This document shows, in pieces, positions 7,464 to 14,044 of a stretch of 14,044 nt of DNA; position 1 is the stretch's first letter; every line of letters starts with the position of its first letter. The notes beneath the pieces were generated by a model. That model was not told where the DNA came from, ran no database searches, and saw nothing but the letters and a program-made list of their open reading frames with translations. Location: contig JAHBAO020000169.1 of NCBI GenBank assembly GCA_018500065.2, forward strand, positions 1 through 14,044, read 5' to 3'. Source of the DNA: Octadecabacter sp. (GTDB taxonomy: Bacteria; Pseudomonadota; Alphaproteobacteria; Rhodobacterales; Rhodobacteraceae). Both the position numbers and the translations under genes were made by a program.

Positions 7464-8636
7464 CTAACTCTCTGTTTTCGCTACTTCTTCGCAGGCAAGC
7501 GCGCGCGCCATTCTGTCGGCTTGATTAACGCTATCTAGGGTGATCGTGGCATTTTGCAGCCCCTCGCGGGACAACATCGCGTCAACAACACTGTCAACGA
7601 TGCGTGCCATATCGGTGAAACCGCACTCATGCGCAAGGAAAGCGTCCAGTGCTTGTTCTTTCGCCGCGTTGAAAACAGCGCCCGTCAAACCGCCCTCCTC
7701 CATCACCTTTTGAGCAATGGCGAGTGCGGGGTATCTGGCGGCTTCTGGTGCGCGGAAATTCAGCTGGCCGATGGCAGCAAGGTCAAGACGTTTAACAGGA
7801 ACGTGTTTGCGGTCTGGATAGTTCAGCGCGAACCCAATGGCGTGGCGCATATCAGGCGGTCCAACATGGGCCATCAACGCCCCGTCATTGAACCCGACAA
7901 GCGCATGTATCAAGCTTTCAGGATGAATGATGGTTTCGATTTGATCGGCACGAGCACCAAAGAACTCTTTTGTTTCAATAAGTTCCATTGCCTTGTTAAA
8001 CATAGAAGAACTGTCGATCGTGATGCGCTGTCCCATATTCCAATTGGGATGGCTTGAGGCCTCGCCCACGGTGACACCGTCTAACGCATCAAGCGGATGG
8101 TCACGAAACGCGCCGCCGCTTGCGGTTATGATGATCCGTTCAACCGCAGACATGTCTTCGCCAATCAGCGCCTGAAACACCGCAGAATGTTCGGAATCCA
8201 CGGGCAGAACCGTTGCCCCTAACCGCTTGGCTTCACTCATTAAAAGTGGGCCAGCCGTGACGAGGGACTCTTTGTTGGCAAGCGCTAAGGTGGTGCCATG
8301 TTTCAGCGCCTCAAGGCCCGGTGCAAGGCCAGCGGCGCCAACAATCGCGGACATGATCCAATCTGCGGGACGTGCCGCAGCCTCGGTCAATGCGGTATTA
8401 CCAGCAGCCGCCTCGATACCAGAACCCGCCAGCCCATCGCGAAGTTCGCTTAGGCGGGACGGATCAGACGTTACTGCAACTTCGGCCTGTAACGCTTTGG
8501 CATCTTTGATCAATTGTGAAATGTTCTGCGATCCGGTGAGGGCCACAACGTCATAACTGCTGGGGTCGCGTGCGATCAGATCAATCGTGCTTTGCCCGAT
8601 AGAACCGGTCGCCCCAAGAATAGAAACGCGTCGCAT
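7464..8636 (-). CDS. dxr: 1-deoxy-D-xylulose 5-phosphate reductoisomerase Dxr (IspC)
   Basis: Dxr converts DXP to 2-C-methyl-D-erythritol 4-phosphate with NADPH, the committed step of the MEP isoprenoid pathway in the cytoplasm. Motifs in order are the nucleotide-binding SILGATGSIG at the N-terminus, ALANKESLV, the metal-binding PVDSEHSA, ASGGAFRD, HPNWNMGQRITIDSSSMFNK followed by AMELIE, and HPESLIHALVGF with DMRHAIGFALNYPDR. The chosen ATG at 8636 gives 390 residues (MRRVSIL...) and has AGGGG 5 bases upstream. A GTG at 8642 is in frame but sits on top of that Shine-Dalgarno, so it is less likely. The gene follows cdsA by 8 bases and precedes rseP by 3. Its product feeds the isoprenoid supply used by UppS in the same cluster. 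Confidence 0.97.
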   Translation of the reverse strand: MRRVSILGATGSIGQSTIDLIARDPSSYDVVALTGSQNISQLIKDAKALQAEVAVTSDPSRLSELRDGLAGSGIEAAAGNTALTEAAARPADWIMSAIVGAAGLAPGLEALKHGTTLALANKESLVTAGPLLMSEAKRLGATVLPVDSEHSAVFQALIGEDMSAVERIIITASGGAFRDHPLDALDGVTVGEASSHPNWNMGQRITIDSSSMFNKAMELIETKEFFGARADQIETIIHPESLIHALVGFNDGALMAHVGPPDMRHAIGFALNYPDRKHVPVKRLDLAAIGQLNFRAPEAARYPALAIAQKVMEEGGLTGAVFNAAKEQALDAFLAHECGFTDMARIVDSVVDAMLSREGLQNATITLDSVNQADRMARALACEEVAKTES

Positions 8637-8644
8637 GCCCACCC

Positions 8645-9424
8645 CTAGACCGAGACCTGCATAACCAAAGACAGCGCCAGCAAGAACAGCACAGCCCCTG
8701 AAACGGCATCGAAACGGTCCAAGACACCGCCATGCCCCGGGATCAGGTTTGAGCTGTCTTTGATGCCCGTTTTACGTTTCAACGCACTTTCCGCGATGTC
8801 GCCCATTTGACCCGCAAAAGACGTCAGGATTGAGATGATGATAAGGCTCATAGGGGCGTCATTCCAGATCACGAAGCCAAGGCCGACAAATGCTGCACCG
8901 ACCCAGCCCGCGATTGTTCCTGACCATGTTTTCTTAGGGCTGATCGACGGCCAGAACTTTGGTCCGCCGAATGTCTTGCCCGCGAAATAGCCCATGACGT
9001 CTGAGGCGATAACCACCAGCAGCATCCAAAGAATAAAATCTACGCCTTCGTTTGCGCGAAACATGAGTAAACCTGCCCCGACAAGTGTCGGAACAAAGAG
9101 CAATGAAAACAGCGACGTCCCCATCGGCAATCGCCCCAACACCTGGGCGATTGCAAGTGCGGCGATTAATCCAAGGGCCAGCCAAACCGCGACACCGCCA
9201 AAGAAGGCCAGCAACACAATAACAAACGAAAGCCCTGCGACCATGACGCGATCGCGACCGGAATAGAGGTTAAACATGGACAAAAGTTCCCATGTCATCG
9301 CCCAAACGCTAACCGCGACCAATAGATTGAACCAGAAGCCGCCAAGGTAAACCGCCACCCCGCCGACCGCGGTCATCACCACGGCGGACCCAACGCGCGG
9401 ACCTAGGTCAGACCAATTCGTCAT
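8645..9424 (-). CDS. cdsA: Phosphatidate cytidylyltransferase CdsA (CDP-diacylglycerol synthase)
   Basis: CdsA makes CDP-diacylglycerol from phosphatidate and CTP in the inner membrane, the branch point for all phospholipids. The 259-residue protein is highly hydrophobic, with about seven or eight membrane spans from residue 13 onward. The C-terminal family signature spans MGDIAESALKRKTGIKDSS and LIPGHGGVLDRFDAVSG, containing the conserved SxxKRxxxxKD, PGHGG and DRxD elements, with acidic residues for magnesium and CTP binding. Its ATG lies one base after the uppS stop. Short hydrophobic residues at the extreme C-terminus complete the last helix. Nothing in the sequence looks damaged. Confidence 0.96.
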   Translation of the reverse strand: MTNWSDLGPRVGSAVVMTAVGGVAVYLGGFWFNLLVAVSVWAMTWELLSMFNLYSGRDRVMVAGLSFVIVLLAFFGGVAVWLALGLIAALAIAQVLGRLPMGTSLFSLLFVPTLVGAGLLMFRANEGVDFILWMLLVVIASDVMGYFAGKTFGGPKFWPSISPKKTWSGTIAGWVGAAFVGLGFVIWNDAPMSLIIISILTSFAGQMGDIAESALKRKTGIKDSSNLIPGHGGVLDRFDAVSGAVLFLLALSLVMQVSV

Positions 9425-9425
9425 G

Positions 9426-10145
9426 TTAGGCTTTCACCCCGCCAAAACGACGATCGCGCGCTTTGTAACCCAGTAAAACACGGGCAAAAACCTCTGGCGT
9501 GAAATCAGGCCAAAGCGTGTCGATGAATTCGTATTCCGCATAGGCAGACTGCCACAACAAGAAGTTCGAAATCCGCGCCTCACCGCTGGTGCGGATCACC
9601 AGATCAGGATCAGGCAAAAAATATGTGTCCAGATATGCGGGCAACGTTTCATCGTTCACATCTTTCGGCGCAAGCTTTCCAGCGGCAACATCATGGGCCA
9701 AACGGCGGGTTGCGCGCGCCACCTCGTCGCGGCCACCGTAATTAATCGCGACGGTCAGGTGCACGCGGTCATTTTCCGCGGTCAACAATTCCAGCTCGTC
9801 CATCAAACCAACCAGTTTGTCATCAAGGCGCACACGGTCGCCGATAAAGCGAACCCGCACACCGTTGGCCAACAGATCACGGGCTTCGCGTTGAATGTAG
9901 CGGCGAAACAGCTTCATCAAACCTGCAACTTCAGCTTGCGTGCGCTTCCAGTTTTCCGTCGAAAAGGCAAATATTGTCAGATACTTAACGCCTTGATCCG
10001 GGCAAGATTCAACAATTTCACGCACGCGTTTCGCGCCGGCATGATGCCCGAACAGGCGCGGACGGCCGCGCATCTGGGCCCAGCGTCCGTTGCCATCCAT
10101 AATAATGGCCACGTGGTTTGGACCGTTTTCGATATCTTTGGCCAT
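9426..10145 (-). CDS. uppS: Isoprenyl transferase UppS (undecaprenyl diphosphate synthase)
   Basis: UppS is the cis-prenyltransferase that extends farnesyl diphosphate with isopentenyl diphosphate to C55 undecaprenyl diphosphate, the carrier lipid for peptidoglycan and O-antigen. The 239-residue cytosolic protein begins MAKDIENGPNHVAIIMDGNG and then RWA, with the catalytic Asp at residue 17. Later blocks are FAFSTENWKR, NYGGRDE and DLVIRTSGEARISNFLLWQS followed by AYAEYEF, in the family order with the conserved Arg and Ser substrate ligands. The ATG at 10145 is 48 bases after the frr stop. The gene is followed immediately by cdsA, as in many proteobacteria, and Dxr from the same cluster contributes to its substrates. 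Confidence 0.97.
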   Translation of the reverse strand: MAKDIENGPNHVAIIMDGNGRWAQMRGRPRLFGHHAGAKRVREIVESCPDQGVKYLTIFAFSTENWKRTQAEVAGLMKLFRRYIQREARDLLANGVRVRFIGDRVRLDDKLVGLMDELELLTAENDRVHLTVAINYGGRDEVARATRRLAHDVAAGKLAPKDVNDETLPAYLDTYFLPDPDLVIRTSGEARISNFLLWQSAYAEYEFIDTLWPDFTPEVFARVLLGYKARDRRFGGVKA

Positions 10146-10193
10146 GACATTGGCCCTCGCTTTACTCGCCTACCTCTCACCCGCGATTGCGGA

Positions 10194-10757
10194 TCAGACT
10201 TGCATAATCTCAGCTTGCTTCACTTCAAGCTGCTCGTCGATGCGTTTGATGAAGTCGTTGGTCATGTCCTGCACCTCAGATTCCCAAAGCTTTTGGTCAT
10301 CTTCTGACATGCCGTCGTTCTTGGCTTTCTTGATCTGGTCCATCCCGTCACGGCGCACATTGCGAATGCTTACACGCGCGTTTTCAGCGTAAGTTCCGGC
10401 AACTTTTGTCAGGTCGCGACGGCGTTCTTCGTTCAGCTCAGGGATCGGCAGCATGATGATCGTGCCGTTTAATTGTGGGTTAATCCCAAGGCCGCTTTCG
10501 CGAATGGCCTTTTCCACCTTACCAACAAGGCCTTTGTCCCAAACGTTCACAGTGACCATGCGTGGTTCGGGCACGTTGACCGTGCCAATCTGATTGACTG
10601 GCGTCATGGACCCGTAGGCGTCTACCATCACAGGTTCCAAAATCGACGCAGAGGCGCGGCCTGTGCGCAGGGAGGCGAACTCAACCCGCAAATTGGCAAT
10701 CGCGCCGTCCATGCGGCGGTTCAAATCGTCGGTATCTAGTATAAAATCATCTGACAT
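10194..10757 (-). CDS. frr: Ribosome recycling factor
   Basis: RRF works with EF-G to split the post-termination ribosome into subunits. The 187-residue product matches the family length (about 185). It starts MSDDFILDTDDLNRRMDGAI and contains LRTGRASASILEPVMVDAYG, NVWDKGLVGKVEKAIRESGL, NPQLNGTIIMLPIPELNEER and RVSIRNVRRDGMDQIKK, the typical blocks of the two-domain fold. The frame stays open upstream to 10892, but that 45-residue extension has no homologous character, so the ATG at 10757 is the start. A weak AAGAG precedes it. It lies 292 bp after the pyrH stop and may have its own promoter in that gap. Confidence 0.97.
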   Translation of the reverse strand: MSDDFILDTDDLNRRMDGAIANLRVEFASLRTGRASASILEPVMVDAYGSMTPVNQIGTVNVPEPRMVTVNVWDKGLVGKVEKAIRESGLGINPQLNGTIIMLPIPELNEERRRDLTKVAGTYAENARVSIRNVRRDGMDQIKKAKNDGMSEDDQKLWESEVQDMTNDFIKRIDEQLEVKQAEIMQV

Positions 10758-11049
10758 TGTGCTGCTCTTTTCGCGCTGTTTGGCTTGATATACCGTTAAC
10801 GCGCCGGGTTTGTATAGCAGATCTGAGCAGAAGATGTGCAGATCAGCGGATCTCGATCGGAAATTGGCACAATCGCGGTCGCGGGTCGCCACGGACAGTT
10901 CCCCCTAGCCCTTCATCAGATCCAGAGTCTTCCAGTGCGTCTTTCGATTCGTCACGCACCGTTCGGCCATGAAGGGCGCAAAAACTCCAAACCTGTGAAA
11001 TAACAATTCAGCGCGACGCAACGACCACAGCGAAACAAAAGAACGCTTA
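10758..11049 (-). other. pyrH-frr intergenic spacer with candidate frr promoter and short repeats
   Basis: No convincing gene is present. A possible frr promoter reads TGCACA, 18 bases, TATACA on the minus strand (10811-10840), 4/6 at each hexamer, which would leave a leader of about 47 bases. The same stretch holds GCAGATC twice (10817-10823 and 10838-10844). Because AGATCT is self-complementary, the pair can also be drawn as an inverted repeat (10820-10825 with 10839-10844). A 6-bp inverted repeat GTGCGT/ACGCAC lies at 10935-10959 without a T tract. A 21-codon frame at 10905-10970 has no ribosome binding site. Confidence 0.35.
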
Positions 11050-11775
11050 TTAATCGCCGACCACCGTAGACGTCCCCGTTCCCTCAAGAATACTCTTGAA
11101 ACCGCCATCGGCATCAAGACTGAAAACAACAATCGGCAGGTGGTTTTCACGGGCCAACGCAATCGCTGACGCGTCCATCACACCCAGGTGCTGCGCGAGA
11201 ACCTCGTCATAGGTGATTTTTTCATAGCGCTTGGCATCGTCGTGTTTTGCCGGGTCTTTGTCGTAGACGCCATCCACTTTGGTGCCCTTAAAGATCGCTT
11301 CACAGGCCATTTCGGATGCCCGCAATGTCGCCGCGGTGTCCGTGGTGAAATAGGGATTACCTGTACCGGCGGCAAAAATACAAATGCGTTTCTTTTCAAG
11401 GTGACGCACGGCGCGGCGACGGATGTAGGGTTCGGCCACTTCGTTCATCGTGATCGCGGAAATCACGCGGGTGTGGATGCCGAGGCCTTCCAAAGCGGCC
11501 TGCATCGCCAATGCGTTCATCACCGTCGCGAGCATGCCCATATAGTCAGCCGTTGTGCGTTCCATCCCCTGCGCAGAGCCTTGAAGCCCGCGAAAGATAT
11601 TACCGCCGCCAATGACCATGCAAATCTCAACGCCCATTTCTTGGACAGTTTGCACTTCGCGCGCGATACGTTCGACGGTGGGCGGGTGCAAACCAAAGCC
11701 TTGGTCGCCCATCAACGCCTCACCGGAAATCTTTAACATGACCCGTTTGTAGGCGGTTTTTTTTGTCTCAGACAT
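11050..11775 (-). CDS. pyrH: UMP kinase PyrH
   Basis: PyrH phosphorylates UMP to UDP with ATP in pyrimidine nucleotide synthesis. It is a hexameric cytosolic enzyme of the amino-acid kinase fold. The 241-residue product has the nucleotide-binding VMLKISGEALMG near the N-terminus, VIGGGNIFRG, TTADYMGMLATVMNALAMQ, GTGNPYFTTDTAA and FKGTKVDGVYDKDP, all in family order. The frame is open back to 11835, but the ATG at 11775 has GGAG 5 bases upstream and gives the standard length. It heads the leftward cluster, because the next gene upstream (miaA) is divergent. Its promoter must therefore lie in the 59-bp spacer or within the first part of miaA. UDP from this step ultimately feeds the UDP-sugars used by the Lpx enzymes. 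Confidence 0.97.
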   Translation of the reverse strand: MSETKKTAYKRVMLKISGEALMGDQGFGLHPPTVERIAREVQTVQEMGVEICMVIGGGNIFRGLQGSAQGMERTTADYMGMLATVMNALAMQAALEGLGIHTRVISAITMNEVAEPYIRRRAVRHLEKKRICIFAAGTGNPYFTTDTAATLRASEMACEAIFKGTKVDGVYDKDPAKHDDAKRYEKITYDEVLAQHLGVMDASAIALARENHLPIVVFSLDADGGFKSILEGTGTSTVVGD

Positions 11776-11834
11776 GGGCGCTCCGGTGCTGCTTTCAGTT
11801 CGCCGTAAAATGTCGCAAAAGGAGGCAGGACGCA

Positions 11835-12734
11835 ATGGGACATCGCATGATTGATCTAAGCAAAATTGACGCTGGAAAGCCTATCTTGATTTATGGGCCG
11901 ACGGCGTCTGGCAAGTCGGGTTTGGCGTTGAAGATAGCCGAAGAACAGGGCGGCGTGATTATCAACGGCGATGCGTTACAGGGCTATCAAGGCTGGCCGA
12001 TTTTAACGGCGCAACCACCTGCGCAAGACCTCGCCCGCGTGCCCCACCACTTATACGGGCACCTGGCGTATGACGCGCCCTATTCTGTCGGCGATTGGTT
12101 GCGGGATGTCGCGCCGCTTCTGAAAGGTGCGCGTCCAATTATCGTCGGGGGAACCGGACTTTACTTTAGTGCGCTGACAGAAGGCCTTGCCGAGATCCCG
12201 CTAACACCTGCAGCTGTTAGGGCTAAGGCGGATGCAATCGCCCTGCCCGACCTTATTGCTGCGCTGGATGCAGAAACCGCTGCTGGTCTAGATCTGAACA
12301 ACCGCGCCCGCGTGCAGCGCGCTTGGGAGGTGTTTGAAACCACCGGCCGCACAATCCGGCATTGGCAGGAACAAACCCCGCCGCCAACCTTACCGCTGGA
12401 CGCCTGCACAGCCCTTGCGCTGTTGCCGGATGTGGATTGGTTGAATACCCGCATCGCGCAGCGGTTTGATGTGATGATGGAGGCTGGCGCAATGACCGAG
12501 GCTGAGGCCATGTCCCCGCATTGGGATCGCAACGCGCCCTCTTCAAAGGCGATTGGTGCGCGTGAAATGATCCAACTTCTAAACGGAGACATCACGCCCG
12601 ATTCGGCGCGCGAGGCGATAATCGTGGCCACGCGCCAATATGCCAAACGCCAGCGCACGTGGTTGCGATCCCGCATGAAGCGGTGGCGGATCGTACCGCT
12701 ACCAAATGTGGATGAGAACACATTGTCCACATAA
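11835..12734 (+). CDS. miaA: tRNA dimethylallyltransferase MiaA
   Basis: MiaA transfers the dimethylallyl group of DMAPP to N6 of A37 in tRNAs that read codons beginning with U. The 299-residue product has the P-loop GPTASGKS near the N-terminus, NGDALQGYQG (the family's NADSMQVYxG block), HHLYGH, IIVGGTGLYFSALTEGL and a C-terminal RQYAKRQRTWLRSR matching the conserved tRNA-contacting stretch. The ATG at 11835 follows a strong AGGAGG 9 bases upstream. An in-frame ATG at 11847 is also possible. A TAAAAT hexamer at 11806-11811 could be a -10 element, but no good -35 accompanies it. The gene is divergent from pyrH by 59 bp and uses the isoprenoid pool to which Dxr contributes. It is slightly shorter than the E. 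coli enzyme (316). Confidence 0.96.
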   Translation: MGHRMIDLSKIDAGKPILIYGPTASGKSGLALKIAEEQGGVIINGDALQGYQGWPILTAQPPAQDLARVPHHLYGHLAYDAPYSVGDWLRDVAPLLKGARPIIVGGTGLYFSALTEGLAEIPLTPAAVRAKADAIALPDLIAALDAETAAGLDLNNRARVQRAWEVFETTGRTIRHWQEQTPPPTLPLDACTALALLPDVDWLNTRIAQRFDVMMEAGAMTEAEAMSPHWDRNAPSSKAIGAREMIQLLNGDITPDSAREAIIVATRQYAKRQRTWLRSRMKRWRIVPLPNVDENTLST

Positions 12735-12768
12735 TCGCTGTTGATTTGCAGGGGCTTGGCGGCAAAAA

Positions 12769-13623
12769 TTGTCTTATTCGAACATGCTCGAGGATGACCC
12801 GCAGATGATGGCCGACCCGCAAAACCGCCTCGCTTTGACTGCAATTGCGCAAAACGCCGGACAAGGACGTTGGCGCACCGAAGCAATGCGCAGCCATGCG
12901 TCGCCGCGGCTGATCTTTGTTGCACGCGGTCAGGGGCGCATCACCATTGCAGGTCTGACCAGCGGGTTCGGGGCCAACAATCTGATCTATATTCCTGCCG
13001 GAACGATGTACGGATTTGAGGTCGGCCCAACTGTGTTTGGCCAAATGCTGACCGTGCCGTCGGCGATGGCGGATGAATGGCCGCTTGAACCCAAACATCT
13101 GCGTTTACGTGACGTCCTCGCGCAAAAAGAACTCGCCGTGCATCTGGACGCGCTTGAGCGGGAACTGAAATCTGACCAAACCGGCAACCAACGCGCGGCG
13201 CATTATCACCTTGGGCTTTTGGCGATCTATTTTGTACGCCAGCTGGAAACACGTTCTGAAGACAGCACAGACACCCGCAAAGACAGCGCCGCAGCGCGCC
13301 TCGTGGCAGCGTACACCGACCTGATCGAGCGCGACTTTCATGAACACGAGGGTGTTGCGGATTATGCCGCGAAACTCGGTGTCACCCCGACCCATCTTGC
13401 ACGCGTTTGCAAACAAACCAGTGGAAAATCTGCACTATCACTGCTGAACGATCGCATCTTGTTTGAGGCACGCCTGCTTTTAAGGGACACCGATTCCCCT
13501 GTCCGCCAAATCGCCGGTGATCTCGGCTTTGGGTCAGCGGCATACTTTACCCGCGCGTTCCAGACCCAGACGGGTCTGACCCCATCCCAGTTCCGCAAAA
13601 AAGGGCCGCTTGCGCAGGCTTAA
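12769..13623 (+). CDS. AraC-family transcriptional regulator
   Basis: This 284-residue protein has the two-part layout of AraC regulators. The N-terminal half (about 40-110) has cupin-like beta segments (LIFVARGQGRITIAG, LIYIPAGTMYGFEV), where an inducer would bind. The C-terminal part (about 185-278) has two helix-turn-helix motifs: GVADYAAKLGVTPTHLARVC, then SPVRQIAGDLGFGSAAYFTR with AFQTQTGLTPSQFRKK, the classic family signature. The frame begins with TTG at 12769, with GGCGG 6 bases upstream. ATG codons at 12784 and 12805 are alternatives without better ribosome binding sites. It lies 34 bp after miaA, so it may share that transcript. The next gene downstream on the same strand is a Tat-exported binding protein, a plausible target. 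The inducer is unknown. Confidence 0.92.
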   Translation: MSYSNMLEDDPQMMADPQNRLALTAIAQNAGQGRWRTEAMRSHASPRLIFVARGQGRITIAGLTSGFGANNLIYIPAGTMYGFEVGPTVFGQMLTVPSAMADEWPLEPKHLRLRDVLAQKELAVHLDALERELKSDQTGNQRAAHYHLGLLAIYFVRQLETRSEDSTDTRKDSAAARLVAAYTDLIERDFHEHEGVADYAAKLGVTPTHLARVCKQTSGKSALSLLNDRILFEARLLLRDTDSPVRQIAGDLGFGSAAYFTRAFQTQTGLTPSQFRKKGPLAQA

Positions 13624-13647
13624 CCGGTTCATTTTCCTTTATTTTAC

Positions 13648-13660
13648 GCTGCATTGCAGC
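13648..13660. repeat. Perfect short palindrome GCTGCA-T-TGCAGC
   Basis: Six-base arms mirror exactly around one T, 25 bases after the AraC-family stop codon. There is no run of T after it, so it is not a typical intrinsic terminator. It could be a regulator half-site pair or chance. Confidence 0.4.
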
Positions 13661-13684
13661 ATTTCCTACTTTCACCTTGCAGCC

Positions 13685-13725
13685 CATTTGCGACCATGCA
13701 AACGTCGCAAACGTGATCGCAAATG
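13685..13725. promoter_or_regulatory. Cluster of TCGCAAA repeats, candidate operator
   Basis: CATTTGCGA (13685-13693) and TCGCAAATG (13717-13725) form an exact 9-base inverted repeat. Between them lies TCGCAAACG (13705-13713) in the second arm's orientation. Seen another way, GCAAACG occurs at 13698 and 13707 and GCAAATG at 13719. The cluster sits about 60 bases past the araC-type gene and 150 bases before the Tat-signal gene. Such arrays are common regulator-binding sites. The neighbouring AraC-family protein is the obvious candidate, by position only. Confidence 0.45.
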
Positions 13726-13743
13726 CCGATTGTAGCCGTTGAC

Positions 13744-13763
13744 GGCGGGTTAAAAACCCTGCC
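13744..13763. other. Imperfect hairpin in the leader of the Tat-signal gene
   Basis: GGC-GGGTT (13744-13751) pairs with AACCC-GCC (13755-13763) around an AAA loop, with one bulged T at 13760. That gives eight pairs. No T tract follows on the plus strand, so termination after the AraC-family gene is doubtful. A TTGACG hexamer (13739-13744) abuts it, but no matching -10 is evident. Confidence 0.3.
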
Positions 13764-13873
13764 CAATGAGGCTTCTTAAGGGGGGAGAATAAGCGCGAGC
13801 AGCGTTCACTGACGCAGGCTGGCCATTCCAAACACCCCAATAAAAACAAAACGTGTCATCAGGGAGAACACGC

Positions 13874-14044
13874 ATGACTAAGAAAACACTCACGGGGGCG
13901 CCGCTGCATCCAGCAGTCGACGTCTATGTAAAAGACGAAAAGGCTGGCAAGCTGAGCCGCCGTGAATTCATGACGCGCACAACAGCGCTTGGCGTTACAT
14001 CCGCAGCAGCTTACGGCCTGCTTGGACTTGAACAGCCAGCAGCA
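13874..14044 (+). CDS. Tat-exported protein, probable ABC-transporter substrate-binding protein (partial, cut by right edge)
   Basis: Only the first 57 codons are present. The frame begins MTKKTLTGAPLHPAVDVYV, then a charged spacer, then a twin-arginine signal with SRREFMTRTTALGVTSAAA and a hydrophobic stretch AAAYGLLGL. The SRRExM core followed by a moderately hydrophobic helix is a good Tat motif. The ATG at 13874 has AGGGAGA 6 bases upstream. From general familiarity, this kind of long N-region before SRREF is seen in roseobacter family 5 (oligopeptide-type) ABC binding proteins. The mature domain is outside the window, so the family is inferred, not shown. It probably starts a transport operon continuing to the right, perhaps under the upstream AraC-family regulator. 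Confidence 0.75.
   Translation, partial: MTKKTLTGAPLHPAVDVYVKDEKAGKLSRREFMTRTTALGVTSAAAYGLLGLEQPAA

Noticed and set aside
10758..10892. 45-residue N-terminal extension of the frr frame
   Set aside because: RRF is about 185 residues and the extension has no family character. The ATG at 10757 gives the normal protein.
10905..10970. 21-codon minus-strand frame (MAERCVTNRK...) in the pyrH-frr gap
   Set aside because: It has no Shine-Dalgarno at a usable distance and no recognisable composition, and a frame this short is expected by chance.
11776..11835. 20-residue N-terminal extension of the pyrH frame
   Set aside because: The ATG at 11775 has a good ribosome binding site and gives the standard 241 residues. 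The extension would overlap the miaA start region.
12723..12731. TTGTCCACA, close to a DnaA box, at the end of miaA
   Set aside because: It is a single near-match inside coding sequence with no clustered boxes or AT-rich element, so there is no support for an origin.
12161..12925. 254-codon minus-strand frame opposite miaA and the start of the AraC-family gene
   Set aside because: It spans two clearly coding plus-strand genes, and its translation is Ser/Ala/Arg-rich with no recognisable family.

Overview
The window reads as ordinary chromosomal DNA from an alphaproteobacterium, most likely a marine Rhodobacteraceae (roseobacter-group) species. The reasons are moderate-to-high GC, LpxI in place of LpxH in the lipid A pathway, the gene order frr-uppS-cdsA-dxr-rseP-bamA-skp-fabZ-lpxA-lpxI-lpxB, and the type of Tat-exported solute-binding protein at the right edge. 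I cannot name the genus.

Positions 1 to about 11775 (minus strand) hold a long envelope-biogenesis cluster, transcribed leftward: pyrH (UMP kinase), frr (ribosome recycling factor), uppS (undecaprenyl diphosphate synthase), cdsA (CDP-diacylglycerol synthase), dxr (MEP pathway), rseP (site-2 protease), an unannotated-looking 42-codon membrane ORF, bamA (outer-membrane assembly), skp/ompH (periplasmic chaperone), fabZ, lpxA, lpxI and lpxB (cut by the left edge). Several junctions are tight. lpxI/lpxB and lpxA/lpxI overlap by ATGA, bamA/skp overlap by one base, and uppS/cdsA, dxr/rseP and fabZ/lpxA are 1 to 3 bases apart. The genes supply isoprenoid precursors and carrier lipid, phospholipid precursor, 3-hydroxyacyl lipid A intermediates, and the machinery that puts proteins into the outer membrane. 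The notable breaks are pyrH-frr (292 bp), rseP-bamA (about 390 bp, containing the small ORF) and skp-fabZ (82 bp). lpxD, which sits between skp and fabZ in enterics, is absent here.

Positions 11776 to 12734: a 59-bp divergent spacer separates pyrH from rightward miaA (tRNA dimethylallyltransferase). Positions 12769 to 13623 hold an AraC-family regulator, 34 bp after miaA. The 250-bp stretch after it carries a perfect short palindrome and a cluster of TCGCAAA repeats. It leads into the start of a Tat-signal protein, probably an ABC-transporter substrate-binding protein, cut by the right edge.

I found no mobile element, CRISPR array, rRNA or tRNA, and no clearly novel multi-gene system. The best leads are the small membrane ORF between rseP and bamA, the repeat cluster upstream of the Tat protein, and an LpxI that seems to depart from the family around its most conserved motif.
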